Positions 17,217-26,161 of a stretch of DNA of 64,000 nucleotides are shown here, piece by piece; within the stretch, counting starts at the first letter, position 1; the number at the start of each line of letters is the position of its first letter. The stretch spans positions 4,588,001 through 4,652,000 of the forward strand of contig NZ_CP075682.1 of assembly GCF_018603435.1 (NCBI RefSeq). The letters run 5' to 3'. The stretch is from Chryseobacterium sp. ZHDP1 (GTDB lineage: Bacteria; Bacteroidota; Bacteroidia; Flavobacteriales; Weeksellaceae). The notes beneath the pieces were generated by a model. The model saw only the letters and a program-made list of their open reading frames with translations, was not told the origin of the DNA and did no database searches. The position numbers and the translations under genes are program-made.

Positions 17217-17362
17217 ATTTCACAAACAGGATTGTTGTAATGTTCTTCATCCCATGTTCTGCAGCATCTTAATTTAGGATTCCAACTAAGACAGCCGATA
17301 GGAACTATACCTCCTTTAATTGTTTTTAATTCACTTTTTTTAAGTTTTTTTAGATTTTTCAT
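17213..17362 (-). CDS. Third double-glycine, Cys-rich peptide (49 aa)
   Basis: Small gene in the gap after menC: ATG at 17362, TAA at 17215-17213. The leader MKNLKKLKKSELKTIKGG is a textbook Chryseobacterium-style double-glycine leader ending at Gly18. The 31-residue core has Cys24, Cys33, Cys34 (CC dyad) and Cys47, with two Trp. It resembles the peptides at 7881 and 8135 in leader and CC dyad but not otherwise in core sequence. Its 3' end overlaps menC on the other strand by four bases. No exporter nearby. Confidence 0.8.
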   Translation of the reverse strand: MKNLKKLKKSELKTIKGGIVPIGCLSWNPKLRCCRTWDEEHYNNPVCEI

Positions 17363-17419
17363 AGAAACATTTTTTTTGGTTTGTTATGTAAATATGAAAT
17401 TCTTTTTTGTGATGTGCAA

Positions 17420-17460
17420 CACTTTAACACATATTAACACACATTAAAGTGAGTTAATGT
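17420..17460 (-). promoter_or_regulatory. Repeated/inverted TTAACAC sites upstream of the peptide gene
   Basis: Four related octamers in 40 bases: CACTTTAA and TTAACACA-type copies followed by TTAAAGTG and TTAATGTG in opposite orientation. CACTTTAA (17420-17427) and TTAAAGTG (17444-17451) are perfect inverted copies. Placed 58-98 bases upstream of the 49-residue peptide start; no U-tract follows, so an operator is more likely than a terminator. Confidence 0.4.
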
Positions 17461-17979
17461 GCCCTTAGAAAATATATTAAAAGTTTTCAAAGCTCAGATG
17501 AACTTTGTTTGTCAAGAAAATGATTTTGAAGTTTTTATGTAGTAATTTTCAGTCGTATAGTTTTGGTGTTTATGGTTTAGTGATTGGCGATTAAATGACA
17601 TCTTTTACAAAAATCGCTTTCTTAATGTATTCTAAAATTAAAGAAAACTTACTTTTAACTTTTTTCATAATATAAAATGTTAATATTTTTGTGGTAATAA
17701 ATTTACAATCTTTATGCCAGAATTCAATGCATAATTTTTACTTTTTTAACATTTTTTTTCAATAATATATAAACTGTTGTGTAAGAGGTGTTTGTAAATT
17801 TTTTTTCCAATATTTTAGATTTCGCAGGTATAAAGTTCTTTCAATCTCCCAATTCATAGAAAGTATTAACGTTATGTTTGTTTAAAAATTTGAATCTTTT
17901 AACAAAAAACGCTGTTCAGGAAATACAGGTTCAGAATTATACTTTTACATTATTATTTCCATAAACCCTGAAAATTTCA
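17461..17979. other. Long AT-rich intergenic region
   Basis: Over 500 bases with no convincing gene. Isolated TAnnTTTG-like strings occur (17558-17565, 17684-17691) but lack a -33 TTG and a downstream gene. Short frames of about 25 codons on both strands near 17591-17675 look random. Confidence 0.4.
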
Positions 17980-17987
17980 TAAATTTG
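17980..17987 (+). promoter_or_regulatory. -7 box for glnS
   Basis: TAAATTTG, 40 bases upstream of the glnS ATG. No clear -33 element. Confidence 0.5.
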
Positions 17988-18026
17988 CAAATTGTCGTAT
18001 TCTACGGCATTTAAAAGCGAATTTTA

Positions 18027-19700
18027 ATGGAAGAAGAAAAAAAATCACTCAATTTTATTGAGCAAATTATCGAAGATGATTTGGCAAACGGTCTGGGAAA
18101 AGATCAGCTCCGTTTCCGTTTTCCGCCTGAACCAAACGGTTATCTGCATGTAGGTCACACCAAAGCGATCTGCATCAACTTCGGTTTGGGTGAAAAATAC
18201 AATGCTCCCGTGAACCTTCGTTTCGACGATACGAACCCTGAAAAAGAAGAACAGGAATTCGTAGATTCTATTATGAAAGACGTTGAATGGTTAGGTTTCA
18301 GGTGGGATAAAGTTTTGTACGCCTCCGATTACTTCCAGCAGCTTTACGATTGGGCAGTTCAGTTGATAAAAGAAGGGAAAGCTTACGTAGATGAGCAGCC
18401 GTCTGAAGTGATTACCGAGCAGAGAAAAAATCCGGCAGAACCGGGTGTGGAATCTCCTTTCAGAAACCGTCCTGTAGAAGAATCTTTAGATTTATTCGAA
18501 AGAATGAAAAACGGTGAATTCGAAAGCGGTTCTATGTCTCTTCGTGCAAAAATCGACATGACTTCACCGAATATGAACATGCGTGATCCTGTGATGTACA
18601 GAATTCTGAACAAACCTCATCACAGAACAGGAACGGACTGGAAAATTTACCCAATGTACGACTGGGCGCATGGTGAATCTGATTATATTGAACAAATTTC
18701 TCACTCACTGTGTTCTTTAGAGTTTGAAAACCACAGACCTTTATACAACTGGTACTTAGATCAGGTGTACGAAGAAGGAAAAGTGAAAAACAAGCAGAGA
18801 GAATTTGCGAGAATGAATGTTTCTTACATGATTACTTCCAAAAGAAAACTGCAGAGGCTTATTGCCGAAAATGTAGTAAACGGTTGGGATGATCCGAGAA
18901 TGCCTACGATTTCCGGAATGAGAAGAAAAGGATTTACGCCTGCTTCCATCAGAAATTTTATTGAAAAAGTAGGAGTTGCCAAAAGAGAAAATCTTATCGA
19001 GCTTCAGTTACTGGAATTCTGCGTTCGCGAAGACCTGAATAAAGTCGCAAAACGTGTAATGACAGTGGTGGATCCTGTCAAATTAGTTATTGAAAACTAT
19101 CCGGAAGGAAAAGAAGAATGGCTGGAAACAGAAAACAATCCTGAACAGGAAAATGCAGGAACAAGAGAAATTCCGTTTTCCAGAGAATTATATATTGAGC
19201 GTGAAGACTTTAAAGAAGAAGCAAACAACAAATTCTTCAGACTAAAGTTAGGCGGAGAAGTTCGTCTGAAATCTGCTTACATCATTAAAGGTGAAAGAGT
19301 AGAAAAAGACGAAAACGGAAACATTACGACCATTTACGCAACCTACGACGAAAAATCTAAGTCAGGAAGCGGAACAGAAGAAAGCTTAAGAAAAGTAAAA
19401 GGAACCATTCATTGGGTATCTGCGAAACATGCAATTCCTGTGGAAGTAAGAAATTACGACAAATTATTCACAGTGGAACAGCCAGATGCAGAGAAAGATG
19501 TCGATTTCCTAAACTTTATCAATCCGGATTCTGTAACTACCATTCAGGGATTTGCTGAACCAAGCTTAAAAGATGTGGCAGTTGGAGAACCTCTTCAATT
19601 CCAGAGAATTGGCTATTTCACGAAAGATCAGGATTCTACGGATACAAACTTTGTATTCAACAGAACTGTGACGTTAAAAGACTCTTATAAGCCGGAGTAA
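18027..19700 (+). CDS. glnS: Glutaminyl-tRNA synthetase
   Basis: 557 residues. Class I synthetase with the HIGH variant in PEPNGYLHVGHTKA, the specificity region FDDTNPEKE, and the KMSKS-equivalent MITSKRKLQRL; an anticodon-binding beta-barrel pair fills the C-terminal 200 residues. GlnRS and GluRS share this subclass; length and the SKRK loop favour GlnRS. It charges tRNA-Gln directly. Confidence 0.93.
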   Translation: MEEEKKSLNFIEQIIEDDLANGLGKDQLRFRFPPEPNGYLHVGHTKAICINFGLGEKYNAPVNLRFDDTNPEKEEQEFVDSIMKDVEWLGFRWDKVLYASDYFQQLYDWAVQLIKEGKAYVDEQPSEVITEQRKNPAEPGVESPFRNRPVEESLDLFERMKNGEFESGSMSLRAKIDMTSPNMNMRDPVMYRILNKPHHRTGTDWKIYPMYDWAHGESDYIEQISHSLCSLEFENHRPLYNWYLDQVYEEGKVKNKQREFARMNVSYMITSKRKLQRLIAENVVNGWDDPRMPTISGMRRKGFTPASIRNFIEKVGVAKRENLIELQLLEFCVREDLNKVAKRVMTVVDPVKLVIENYPEGKEEWLETENNPEQENAGTREIPFSRELYIEREDFKEEANNKFFRLKLGGEVRLKSAYIIKGERVEKDENGNITTIYATYDEKSKSGSGTEESLRKVKGTIHWVSAKHAIPVEVRNYDKLFTVEQPDAEKDVDFLNFINPDSVTTIQGFAEPSLKDVAVGEPLQFQRIGYFTKDQDSTDTNFVFNRTVTLKDSYKPE

Positions 19701-19721
19701 AAATTTATTATACATATAAAT

Positions 19722-19757
19722 AAAACAGGGCTTAATTTTTAAGCCCTGTTTTTTGTT
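19722..19757 (+). terminator. glnS terminator
   Basis: AACAGGGCTTA/TAAGCCCTGTT with a five-base loop, followed by TTTTGTTTTT. Confidence 0.9.
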
Positions 19758-19857
19758 TTTAACCCTAACGAAACAAAAACGATAACCAAAAAATAAGGTT
19801 ATCAGTGAAAAACATTTGCTTCATTAGTGTTCAAAAAAATAATTAAAATTAGAAATT

Positions 19858-21087
19858 GTGAAACTTATATATCTATACACCAACTCATTCAAAGGGCTTT
19901 CCAAAGAAAGCTGGATGCTTGCTTTGGTCATGCTCATCAATCGGGCAGGTTCCATGGTGCTTCCTTTTCTGGGAGTTTACATGACCGATCATTTGAAATT
20001 CAGTATCGAAAATACAGGAATTGTACTCAGCTTTTTCGGAATCGGTTCGGTAATCGGTTCCTGGCTGGGCGGATTTATTACAGACAGAATCGGAGAATAC
20101 AAAGTTCAGTATCTCAGTTTATTGCTCAGTGTGCCTTTATTTTGTATGATTCCTCTATTTAAGACAGAAATAGGAGTGGCGACCATTATTTTGCTGCAAA
20201 GCATTGTAAGCGATTCATTTCGTCCTGCAAACTCGGTTGCCATTACAAAATATGCGAAACCCGAAAACATAACCAGAGCATTTTCCTTAAACCGGATGGC
20301 TATTAATTTAGGCTTTTCCATCGGTCCCGCTTTGGGCGGTATTTTATCGGCAATTTCCTACGAATTTTTATTTTTCAGCAATGCTTTTACAGCTTTGGTG
20401 GCGGGAATTTTATACATCGTCTTTTTCAGAAAACGAAACATTCTGGCAAAATTAAAAGCCCGAAAAGTGCAGGAAGTCATAGAAATTAAAAAAGAAAATT
20501 CCCCTTACCGCGATGGTAAATTTCTGGTTTACTGTTTTTTCTGTATGCTTTTTTCAATCTGCTTCTTCCAGTTGTTCAGTACATTGACTATTTTTTACAA
20601 AGACACAGCACATATAAGTCAGCAAAGTATAGGATATATTTTGGGATACAGCGGATTTTTAGTCGTTTTACTCGAAATGGGATTGGTACAGGTTGCCGAA
20701 AAATATTTCAGTCTTGCTGTAACCATGTTGTTGGGAACATTCATCTGCGGATTTGCTTATGCCATGCTTGGTTTTGATTACAGTATCCTGACTTTAGTGA
20801 TATCCATGAGTCTTCTCTGCGTAGGAGAAATCTGGGCTTTGCCGTTTATGTCAACCATCACAGCATTACGCTCCGGAAAAAACAACAAAGGAGCGTATAT
20901 GGGCTTGAACGGAATTTCATTCTCCATCGCCTTTATCGTAACCCCTACTTTAGGAACGTTCATTGCCGAAAGGTTTGGATTCACCATATTATGGATCGGA
21001 ACCGGAGTTTTAGCCACAATCATTGCCATTGCGTTTTATTACATTGTTCCCTGGATGATTGGCGACAGAAAACACGCAGAATCTTAA
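19858..21087 (+). CDS. MFS transporter
   Basis: 409 residues from a GTG start, with about twelve hydrophobic helices. The loop-2/3 motif is present as GGFITDRIGEYKV, and the N-domain sequence SDSFRPANSVAITKY plus RMAINLGFSIGPALGG resembles the multidrug-type MFS (YdhP/MdtH-like) subfamily. Substrate cannot be told. It stands alone between the glnS terminator and a repeat. Confidence 0.88.
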   Translation: MKLIYLYTNSFKGLSKESWMLALVMLINRAGSMVLPFLGVYMTDHLKFSIENTGIVLSFFGIGSVIGSWLGGFITDRIGEYKVQYLSLLLSVPLFCMIPLFKTEIGVATIILLQSIVSDSFRPANSVAITKYAKPENITRAFSLNRMAINLGFSIGPALGGILSAISYEFLFFSNAFTALVAGILYIVFFRKRNILAKLKARKVQEVIEIKKENSPYRDGKFLVYCFFCMLFSICFFQLFSTLTIFYKDTAHISQQSIGYILGYSGFLVVLLEMGLVQVAEKYFSLAVTMLLGTFICGFAYAMLGFDYSILTLVISMSLLCVGEIWALPFMSTITALRSGKNNKGAYMGLNGISFSIAFIVTPTLGTFIAERFGFTILWIGTGVLATIIAIAFYYIVPWMIGDRKHAES

Positions 21088-21094
21088 ATCTTTT

Positions 21095-21263
21095 GGGCGT
21101 GTCCCTCATTCCGGAGCTAAACCTCATAGGTTTTTAAAACCTATGAGGTTTCCCCTTACAATTCGGGTCGGGCTGCTTTGGGGTTCGCTTCGCTTCCGTA
21201 TTCGTTCGTTCCTCACTCGCACCGGCGCCTTCGTCGCCGCCCGCCGCATCCCTCACGCGAAGG
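21095..21263. repeat. GC-rich dispersed repeat with embedded palindrome
   Basis: Begins GGGCGTGTCCCTCATTCC and ends GCATCCCTCACGCGAAGG, with a middle section much richer in G+C than any nearby gene (GGCGCC, CGCCGCCCGCCGC). At 21119-21151 a perfect palindrome AAACCTCATAGG.../...CCTATGAGGTTT is embedded, a variant of the palindrome in the tandem repeats at 60235-60677. No reading frame fits. From memory, GGGCGTGTCCCTC...CCCTCACGC blocks recur in Chryseobacterium genomes. Confidence 0.6.
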
Positions 21264-21284
21264 AAAACACACTCTAAGAAATTC

Positions 21285-21317
21285 AGTCCGTCACAGAAAT
21301 GTTGACGGACTTTTTAT
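21285..21317 (+). terminator. Intrinsic terminator
   Basis: AGTCCGTCA/TGACGGACT stem with nine-base loop followed by TTTTATT. It follows the GC-rich repeat and precedes the TonB receptor gene. Confidence 0.8.
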
Positions 21318-21461
21318 TGCAACGGAGTAAGAAACAAATTTGGCTTTAGCCAAAAGGCATCATCAATTTCGGCGGAAGCTCAACTCACATTATTTTAAAC
21401 AAATCTTCTGCGAATTTATATTTTCGCACAGAAAAGTACAGTTTTTGCTTCCCTTCATTCG

Positions 21462-23492
21462 ATGACAAAACTCTGCTTTCTATTTTTATTATGTTCCGTT
21501 TCCCTGCTGTTTTCTCAAAAAAGAGATTCTGCAGCACTGATTTCAGAAGTCAGGATTGATGCTTACAAGAAACCCACAACTTTTATTTCGTCCACAAAAT
21601 CGGTTGCTGTAGTTTCAGAAAATCTGCTTAACCAGAATACGTCCGAAAGAATGCTGGAATCCATCAATCAGATTGCAGGAGCCAGAATGGAAGAACGTTC
21701 TCCCGGAAGCTACAGGATTTCCCTTCGCGGAAGCACTTTAAGGTCACCTTTTGGCGTTCGGAATGTGAAAGTTTATCTTGATGATTTCATCCTGTCCGAT
21801 GCTTCGGGAAACACTTATTTTAATGTTGTTTCTCCTGAACTCATCAACCGGATGGAAATATATAAAGGTCCTGAAAGCGGCGATTACGGAGCTGTAACGG
21901 GCGGAACTGTTTTGCTTCAGACCAGAAAATCAGACCAGATTTCCGCAAATCTGGCAATTGGAAGTTATGGAACCTTTAACCAGAGTTTTGATCTTTCCAA
22001 ACACATTGGGAAGCACTTTTTTCAGGTTTTTCAGAACTATTATCAAACCGATTCTTACCGGGAACAGTCGAAGGTTCAGCGAAAGCAGATTTTTGTAAAA
22101 GACCATTTCCAATATTCAGAAAATGGATTATTGAAAGCCATGATTTTGTACGCTGATCTCGATTATCAGACTCCGGGAGGACTCACTTTAGAACAGATGC
22201 AGATCAACCGGAAACAGGCAAGACCTTCAACTAAAACAGTTCCGAGTGCAAAAGAACAGGATGCCGGAATCCGCAATAAAATGATTTTGGCAGGAATTTC
22301 AAATGATTATAACTTCAGTCCGTATTTCTCCCATTTTATTTTAATTCAGGGTTCTTACGTAGATTTTGAAAATCCGTTTATCACCAATTATGAAAACCGT
22401 TTTGAAAAGAATTTTGCACTAAGAACACACCTCAATTATGAAAGAAGCTGGAATACTATTTCATTAGCCTACCGATTGGGATTTGAAGGCGGAATTAATG
22501 ATATTTTGGTCAGAAATTACGATAATAACAGAGGAACAGAAGGAAACCCACAGAATTTCGATAAGATTAAAAATACTTCAGGATTTTTCTTTCTTTCTCA
22601 AAAACTGAATGTCAGCGAAAAATTATTCACCGATATTTCCATCAGTATAAATTCAAATTCTTACGACTGGAACCGGATATATCCCCGAAATGAAGAAGGA
22701 AAAGTTCATTTTAAAAACCAATGGCTGCCCAATTTTGGTTTCACCTATCTTTTGGGAAAAGGCTTTTCGGTACGCGGAAAAATAGGGAAGGGGAATTCTG
22801 CACCAACGAATGAAGAAATCCGCTCTTCGAATCAGCAGTTTAATACAAATTTAAAACCCGAATTCGGCTGGAACAAGGAAATCGGGATTCGGAAACAATT
22901 CGGTAACTCCGTTTTTGTGGAAGGAAATTATTTTGATTTCCGGATGAAAGATGCAATTGTGAGGAGACAGAACGAAGCCGGACAGGAATACTTCGTCAAT
23001 TCCGGAGAAACCGTTCAAAAAGGGGTTGAAATTTTAATGGAATCGAAGAATTTCAATCTGAAAAACAACTTTTTAAGCCATTTCAGATTCAGGTTTTCGG
23101 GAAGCTTTTACGATTTTACATTTAAAAATTATCAGCAGAGCGGAAATAATTTATCAGGAAATGAAATTACCGGAGTTCCCAAAACAACAATCAACAGTTT
23201 GCTGAATTTTACGTTTTTCAGAAAACTTTCGGTAGATTATTCCCATTTTTACACGTCAAAAATTCCTTTGAATGATGCCAATTCAGTATTGTCGGAACCA
23301 AGTTTGGTTGGGAATATTCAGTTCAGATTTCCTGTACATTTTGAAAAAACGAGAGTCAGTTTGTATCTTCAGATTCAGAATCTTTATAATACAGAATATG
23401 TTTTAGGTTTTGATATCAATGCTTTCGGAAACCGTTATTATAATCCGGCTGCCAAAAGAAATTTTGTATTGGGAATAAAGGTTGATTTTTAA
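21462..23492 (+). CDS. TonB-dependent outer-membrane receptor
   Basis: 676 residues with signal peptide (CFLFLLCSVSLLFSQ). A plug domain covers about residues 40-160 (SVAVVSENLLNQ, RISLRGSTLRSPFGVRNVKVYLDD, MEIYKGPESGDYG) and a 22-strand-type barrel follows, ending ...RNFVLGIKVDF with the terminal aromatic. There is no N-terminal carboxypeptidase-like domain and no SusD partner, which fits a siderophore, metal or vitamin receptor rather than a glycan system. A near-consensus -7 sequence TATATTTT lies at 21417-21424. The stop codon directly abuts an intergenic repeat. Confidence 0.9.
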   Translation: MTKLCFLFLLCSVSLLFSQKRDSAALISEVRIDAYKKPTTFISSTKSVAVVSENLLNQNTSERMLESINQIAGARMEERSPGSYRISLRGSTLRSPFGVRNVKVYLDDFILSDASGNTYFNVVSPELINRMEIYKGPESGDYGAVTGGTVLLQTRKSDQISANLAIGSYGTFNQSFDLSKHIGKHFFQVFQNYYQTDSYREQSKVQRKQIFVKDHFQYSENGLLKAMILYADLDYQTPGGLTLEQMQINRKQARPSTKTVPSAKEQDAGIRNKMILAGISNDYNFSPYFSHFILIQGSYVDFENPFITNYENRFEKNFALRTHLNYERSWNTISLAYRLGFEGGINDILVRNYDNNRGTEGNPQNFDKIKNTSGFFFLSQKLNVSEKLFTDISISINSNSYDWNRIYPRNEEGKVHFKNQWLPNFGFTYLLGKGFSVRGKIGKGNSAPTNEEIRSSNQQFNTNLKPEFGWNKEIGIRKQFGNSVFVEGNYFDFRMKDAIVRRQNEAGQEYFVNSGETVQKGVEILMESKNFNLKNNFLSHFRFRFSGSFYDFTFKNYQQSGNNLSGNEITGVPKTTINSLLNFTFFRKLSVDYSHFYTSKIPLNDANSVLSEPSLVGNIQFRFPVHFEKTRVSLYLQIQNLYNTEYVLGFDINAFGNRYYNPAAKRNFVLGIKVDF

Positions 23493-23527
23493 TGTCATTG
23501 CGAGAAGCGAAGCGACGAAGCAATCTC
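23493..23527 (+). repeat. Intergenic repeat, left arm (TGTCATTGCGAG type)
   Basis: TGTCATTGCGAGAAGCGAAG and on to GACGAAGCAATCTC, starting at the base after the receptor stop. Its inverted partner is at 25010-25042; the IS element sits between them. Confidence 0.7.
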
Positions 23528-23598
23528 ATCTTGTTGTCCGCAATTTGTAATCTGACTAGTCCTGAAAAAGGTTAACTAGTTTTATATCACAAATATAC

Positions 23599-24450
23599 TT
23601 AAATCAGAGTAGGAATTTTCCTATTCTGATTTTGTTTTTTATAGGTTTTTAATTTCACATTATTTTTCATGTGTACTTGGTTTGGAATATTATAATGTAA
23701 AGAAAAATGCGGTCTTAAATTGTTATAGCAATAAATTGCTTGTTCAAGCTGTTGGGAAAGATTTTTAAAATTTTCAAAAGTATCAATCAATCCAAATTCA
23801 TGTTTCAGAATACCATTCACTCTCTCTGCTATAGCATTTTCATAAGGATCCGAATTTTCGGTCATACTGATAAGCATATCACTTTTCTTGAGTGTTTCAG
23901 TATATTCTTTACTGCAATACTGCAACCCTCTGTCTGAATGATGAATGAGTGAATGCTTGTACAGTCGATTCTGTATGGCTTGCTTTAATGCTTTCAACGT
24001 AGAGTTGGTCTGTAAATTATCACTCAATTCGTATCCTACAATTTTCTTAGAATAGGCATCGGTAATCAGATGAAGATAATAATTCTTCTCTTTGGTCTTG
24101 AGATAAGTAATATCTGCAACCCAAACTTTCTCCGAACATTTCAATTCTTTTCCTTTGATAATATTGGGATATTTTTTCATCCAATGTCTGGAATTGGTTG
24201 TTTTAAAATAGCTGTGCCTTCTGGGAATTAAAAGATAATTTGATCTCAAAATGCTAAACAACTGATCCCTTCCTACATGAATTTCTTCCTTTTCAAAATC
24301 ATTCTTAAGTAAAACATAAAGTTTTCTAGTACCTATTTTAGGCATCTTTTTACGAATTGATACAACCAATTCTATAACTCTTGTTTCATGATCTGTAGAA
24401 ACAGGCTGTTTTTGTCTCTTGTAATAAGCTTGCTTACTGTAGCCAAACAA
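23599..24450 (-). CDS. IS3 transposase OrfB (DDE integrase)
   Basis: 283 residues as counted from its own ATG, but in nature the frame is entered by frameshift from OrfA. An HTH_21-type segment is followed by the rve integrase core with Asp in VWVADITYL, Asp in LIHHSDRGLQY and Glu in NAIAERVNGILKHEF, the DDE triad. All catalytic residues are present. Confidence 0.92.
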   Translation of the reverse strand: MFGYSKQAYYKRQKQPVSTDHETRVIELVVSIRKKMPKIGTRKLYVLLKNDFEKEEIHVGRDQLFSILRSNYLLIPRRHSYFKTTNSRHWMKKYPNIIKGKELKCSEKVWVADITYLKTKEKNYYLHLITDAYSKKIVGYELSDNLQTNSTLKALKQAIQNRLYKHSLIHHSDRGLQYCSKEYTETLKKSDMLISMTENSDPYENAIAERVNGILKHEFGLIDTFENFKNLSQQLEQAIYCYNNLRPHFSLHYNIPNQVHMKNNVKLKTYKKQNQNRKIPTLI

Positions 24451-24488
24451 TCGGCAGATATTCTCTGTTGAAAGAGTCGTATTTACCT

Positions 24489-24851
24489 TTATTTCCTGGA
24501 TTGATTGGAACCAGACTTTTTTACAATCTCAACCTTAAGCTCACGCTCTGCAATTTCTATAAATTTCCTGAACACTTTGAGTTCTTCTTCCTTTTTGGCC
24601 AATGCTGCTTCAAGCTCTTTAATCTTCTGTTTCTGTGGATCTTTCATGGGTCTGCCTTTACTTAATTGTTTTTCATAAGTAAAGTTACCATATTTCATTA
24701 ACCATCTGGGAATGCAGGAATTACCCCTGATATTATAGCGGGTTTGTAATTGTGATTTTGTATATAATCCCCGCTCATATTCGGAGACAACTTGTCTTTT
24801 AAATGCTTCACTGTATTCTTGAACAGGGGCGGATACTTTTTTTAATCTCAT
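24489..24851 (-). CDS. IS3 OrfA (DNA-binding)
   Basis: 120 residues: an N-terminal helix-turn-helix (FKRQVVSEYERGLYTKSQLQTRY) and a C-terminal leucine-zipper-like coiled coil (KIKELEAALAKKEEELKVF). Near its end, at 24522-24516, the minus strand reads A AAA AAG; a -1 slip there continues in frame as KKVWFQSIQEIK...TENICRLFGYSKQAYY into OrfB, giving the OrfAB transposase. Confidence 0.88.
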   Translation of the reverse strand: MRLKKVSAPVQEYSEAFKRQVVSEYERGLYTKSQLQTRYNIRGNSCIPRWLMKYGNFTYEKQLSKGRPMKDPQKQKIKELEAALAKKEEELKVFRKFIEIAERELKVEIVKKSGSNQSRK

Positions 24852-25009
24852 TAGGATGACTGGTTTTTTGGTATTTAGTAGTCAACCTTTTTCAGGACAA
24901 GACAATCATTAAAAAAACTTTGGATTCTTTGCTGGGTGAAAAGTTTATACTGAGTTTGTCTAAAACTAAACAGATGCTTAATTAAAACTAAACAATAAAA
25001 ATAGATAAA

Positions 25010-25042
25010 GATTGCTTCGTCACGTTGTTCCTCGCAATGACA
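25010..25042 (-). repeat. Intergenic repeat, right arm
   Basis: GATTGCTTCGTC...CTCGCAATGACA, inverted relative to 23493-23527 and abutting the stop of the ypdA-like gene. Confidence 0.7.
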
Positions 25043-26005
25043 TTATTTCGAAAGAATGTTTTTCACAATCATTTCCGCATGAATTCTGGAATTTTCAATA
25101 AACCAGAGATGTGTATCTTTTCCTCCGCAAACTACACCCGCCAAATATAAATTCGGAACATTGGTTTCCATGGTTTCAGGATGATAAAGCGGGTTCAGAC
25201 AATCGCCCTGCAATTCAATTCCGGAATTTTTTAAAAAATCAAAATCAGGAAGATAGCCGGTCATTGCAAGAACAAAATCATTTTCAATTTCCTGCACTTC
25301 ACCTTTTTCATCTTTAAAAACAACGGAATGCTGTTTAATTTCAATCAATTTGGCATTGAAATGCGCTGCAATACTTCCTTCCGCAATTCTGTTTTCAATA
25401 TCCGGTTTCACCCAGTATTTTACACTTTTTGAAATCTCGGAATGTCGGATAATCATGGTGACTTCCGCGCCTTTTCTGTAAGTTTCCAAAGCAGCATCGA
25501 CCGCCGAATTGCTCGAACCGACCACAACAATTTTCTGTTTTGCGTACGGATAAGGTTCTGTATAATAATGTCTTACTTTGGGTAAATCTTCTCCGGGAAT
25601 ATTCATCAGATTCGGAATATCATAGAATCCCGTTGAAATAATGACGTTTTTCGCTAAATATTTTCCTTTCGAAGTTTCAATGGTGAAAATGTCATTCTCT
25701 CTGGAAACTTTTTCTACCTTTTCATATAAATTGATGTTGATATTCCGCTGTCTTGCAATTCCTTGATAATATTCCAGCGCTTCCTGTCTTCCCGGTTTTG
25801 GAGCCGTTGAAATAAAGGGAATTCCATCAATTTCCAGTTTTTCAGCAGTTGAGAAAAACCGCATATACAAAGGATAATTGTACAGAGAATTAACGATGGT
25901 TCCTTTTTCGATAACCCGATAAGAAAGATTATTTTTCTGCGCTTCCAGTGCACAGTTCAGCCCGATCGGTCCGCCTCCGATGATAAGAATATCTAAAATT
26001 TCCAT
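25043..26005 (-). CDS. YpdA-family bacillithiol disulfide reductase-like flavoprotein
   Basis: 320 residues from ATG 26005 (MEILDILIIGGGPIGLN); the frame stays open upstream but only this start gives the usual N-terminal Rossmann fold. FAD motif GGGPIGLNCALEA, NAD(P)H motif VVGSSNSAVDAALE, and a C-terminal NLYLAGVVCGG. The protein lacks a CxxC redox pair in the middle, in line with YpdA/Bdr, proposed to reduce bacillithiol disulfide, and unlike thioredoxin reductase. Confidence 0.85.
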   Translation of the reverse strand: MEILDILIIGGGPIGLNCALEAQKNNLSYRVIEKGTIVNSLYNYPLYMRFFSTAEKLEIDGIPFISTAPKPGRQEALEYYQGIARQRNININLYEKVEKVSRENDIFTIETSKGKYLAKNVIISTGFYDIPNLMNIPGEDLPKVRHYYTEPYPYAKQKIVVVGSSNSAVDAALETYRKGAEVTMIIRHSEISKSVKYWVKPDIENRIAEGSIAAHFNAKLIEIKQHSVVFKDEKGEVQEIENDFVLAMTGYLPDFDFLKNSGIELQGDCLNPLYHPETMETNVPNLYLAGVVCGGKDTHLWFIENSRIHAEMIVKNILSK

Positions 26006-26161
26006 ACAACAAATGTAAGGAAAACCCATCAACAAAGGCTTTTTTCGATAAAAGCAAAAAACTATTGCTGTAATAATGACCATCTATTCGATAAATATGA
26101 AATTTCTTCAATTCAAAACATGGCATTTATTTTGGTGAATTATGATCAGACATTAAGAAAA

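Larger units (their letters stand above)
23559..24898 (-). mobile_element. IS3-family insertion sequence (about 1.34 kb)
   Basis: Terminal inverted repeats of 20 bases with one mismatch: GTCCTGAAAAAGGTTAACTA at 23559-23578 and its complement (GTTGACTA variant) at 24879-24898. Two minus-strand frames, OrfA and OrfB, are intact and linked by a slippery AAAAAAG. No clear target duplication is visible at the ends as placed, so the outer boundary may be off by a few bases. Apparently complete and possibly active. Confidence 0.88.

Noticed and set aside
17591..17675. Frames of about 25 codons on both strands, with a nearby TAGTTTTG (17558)
   Set aside because: AT-rich chance frames with no -33 element, leader motif or terminator.
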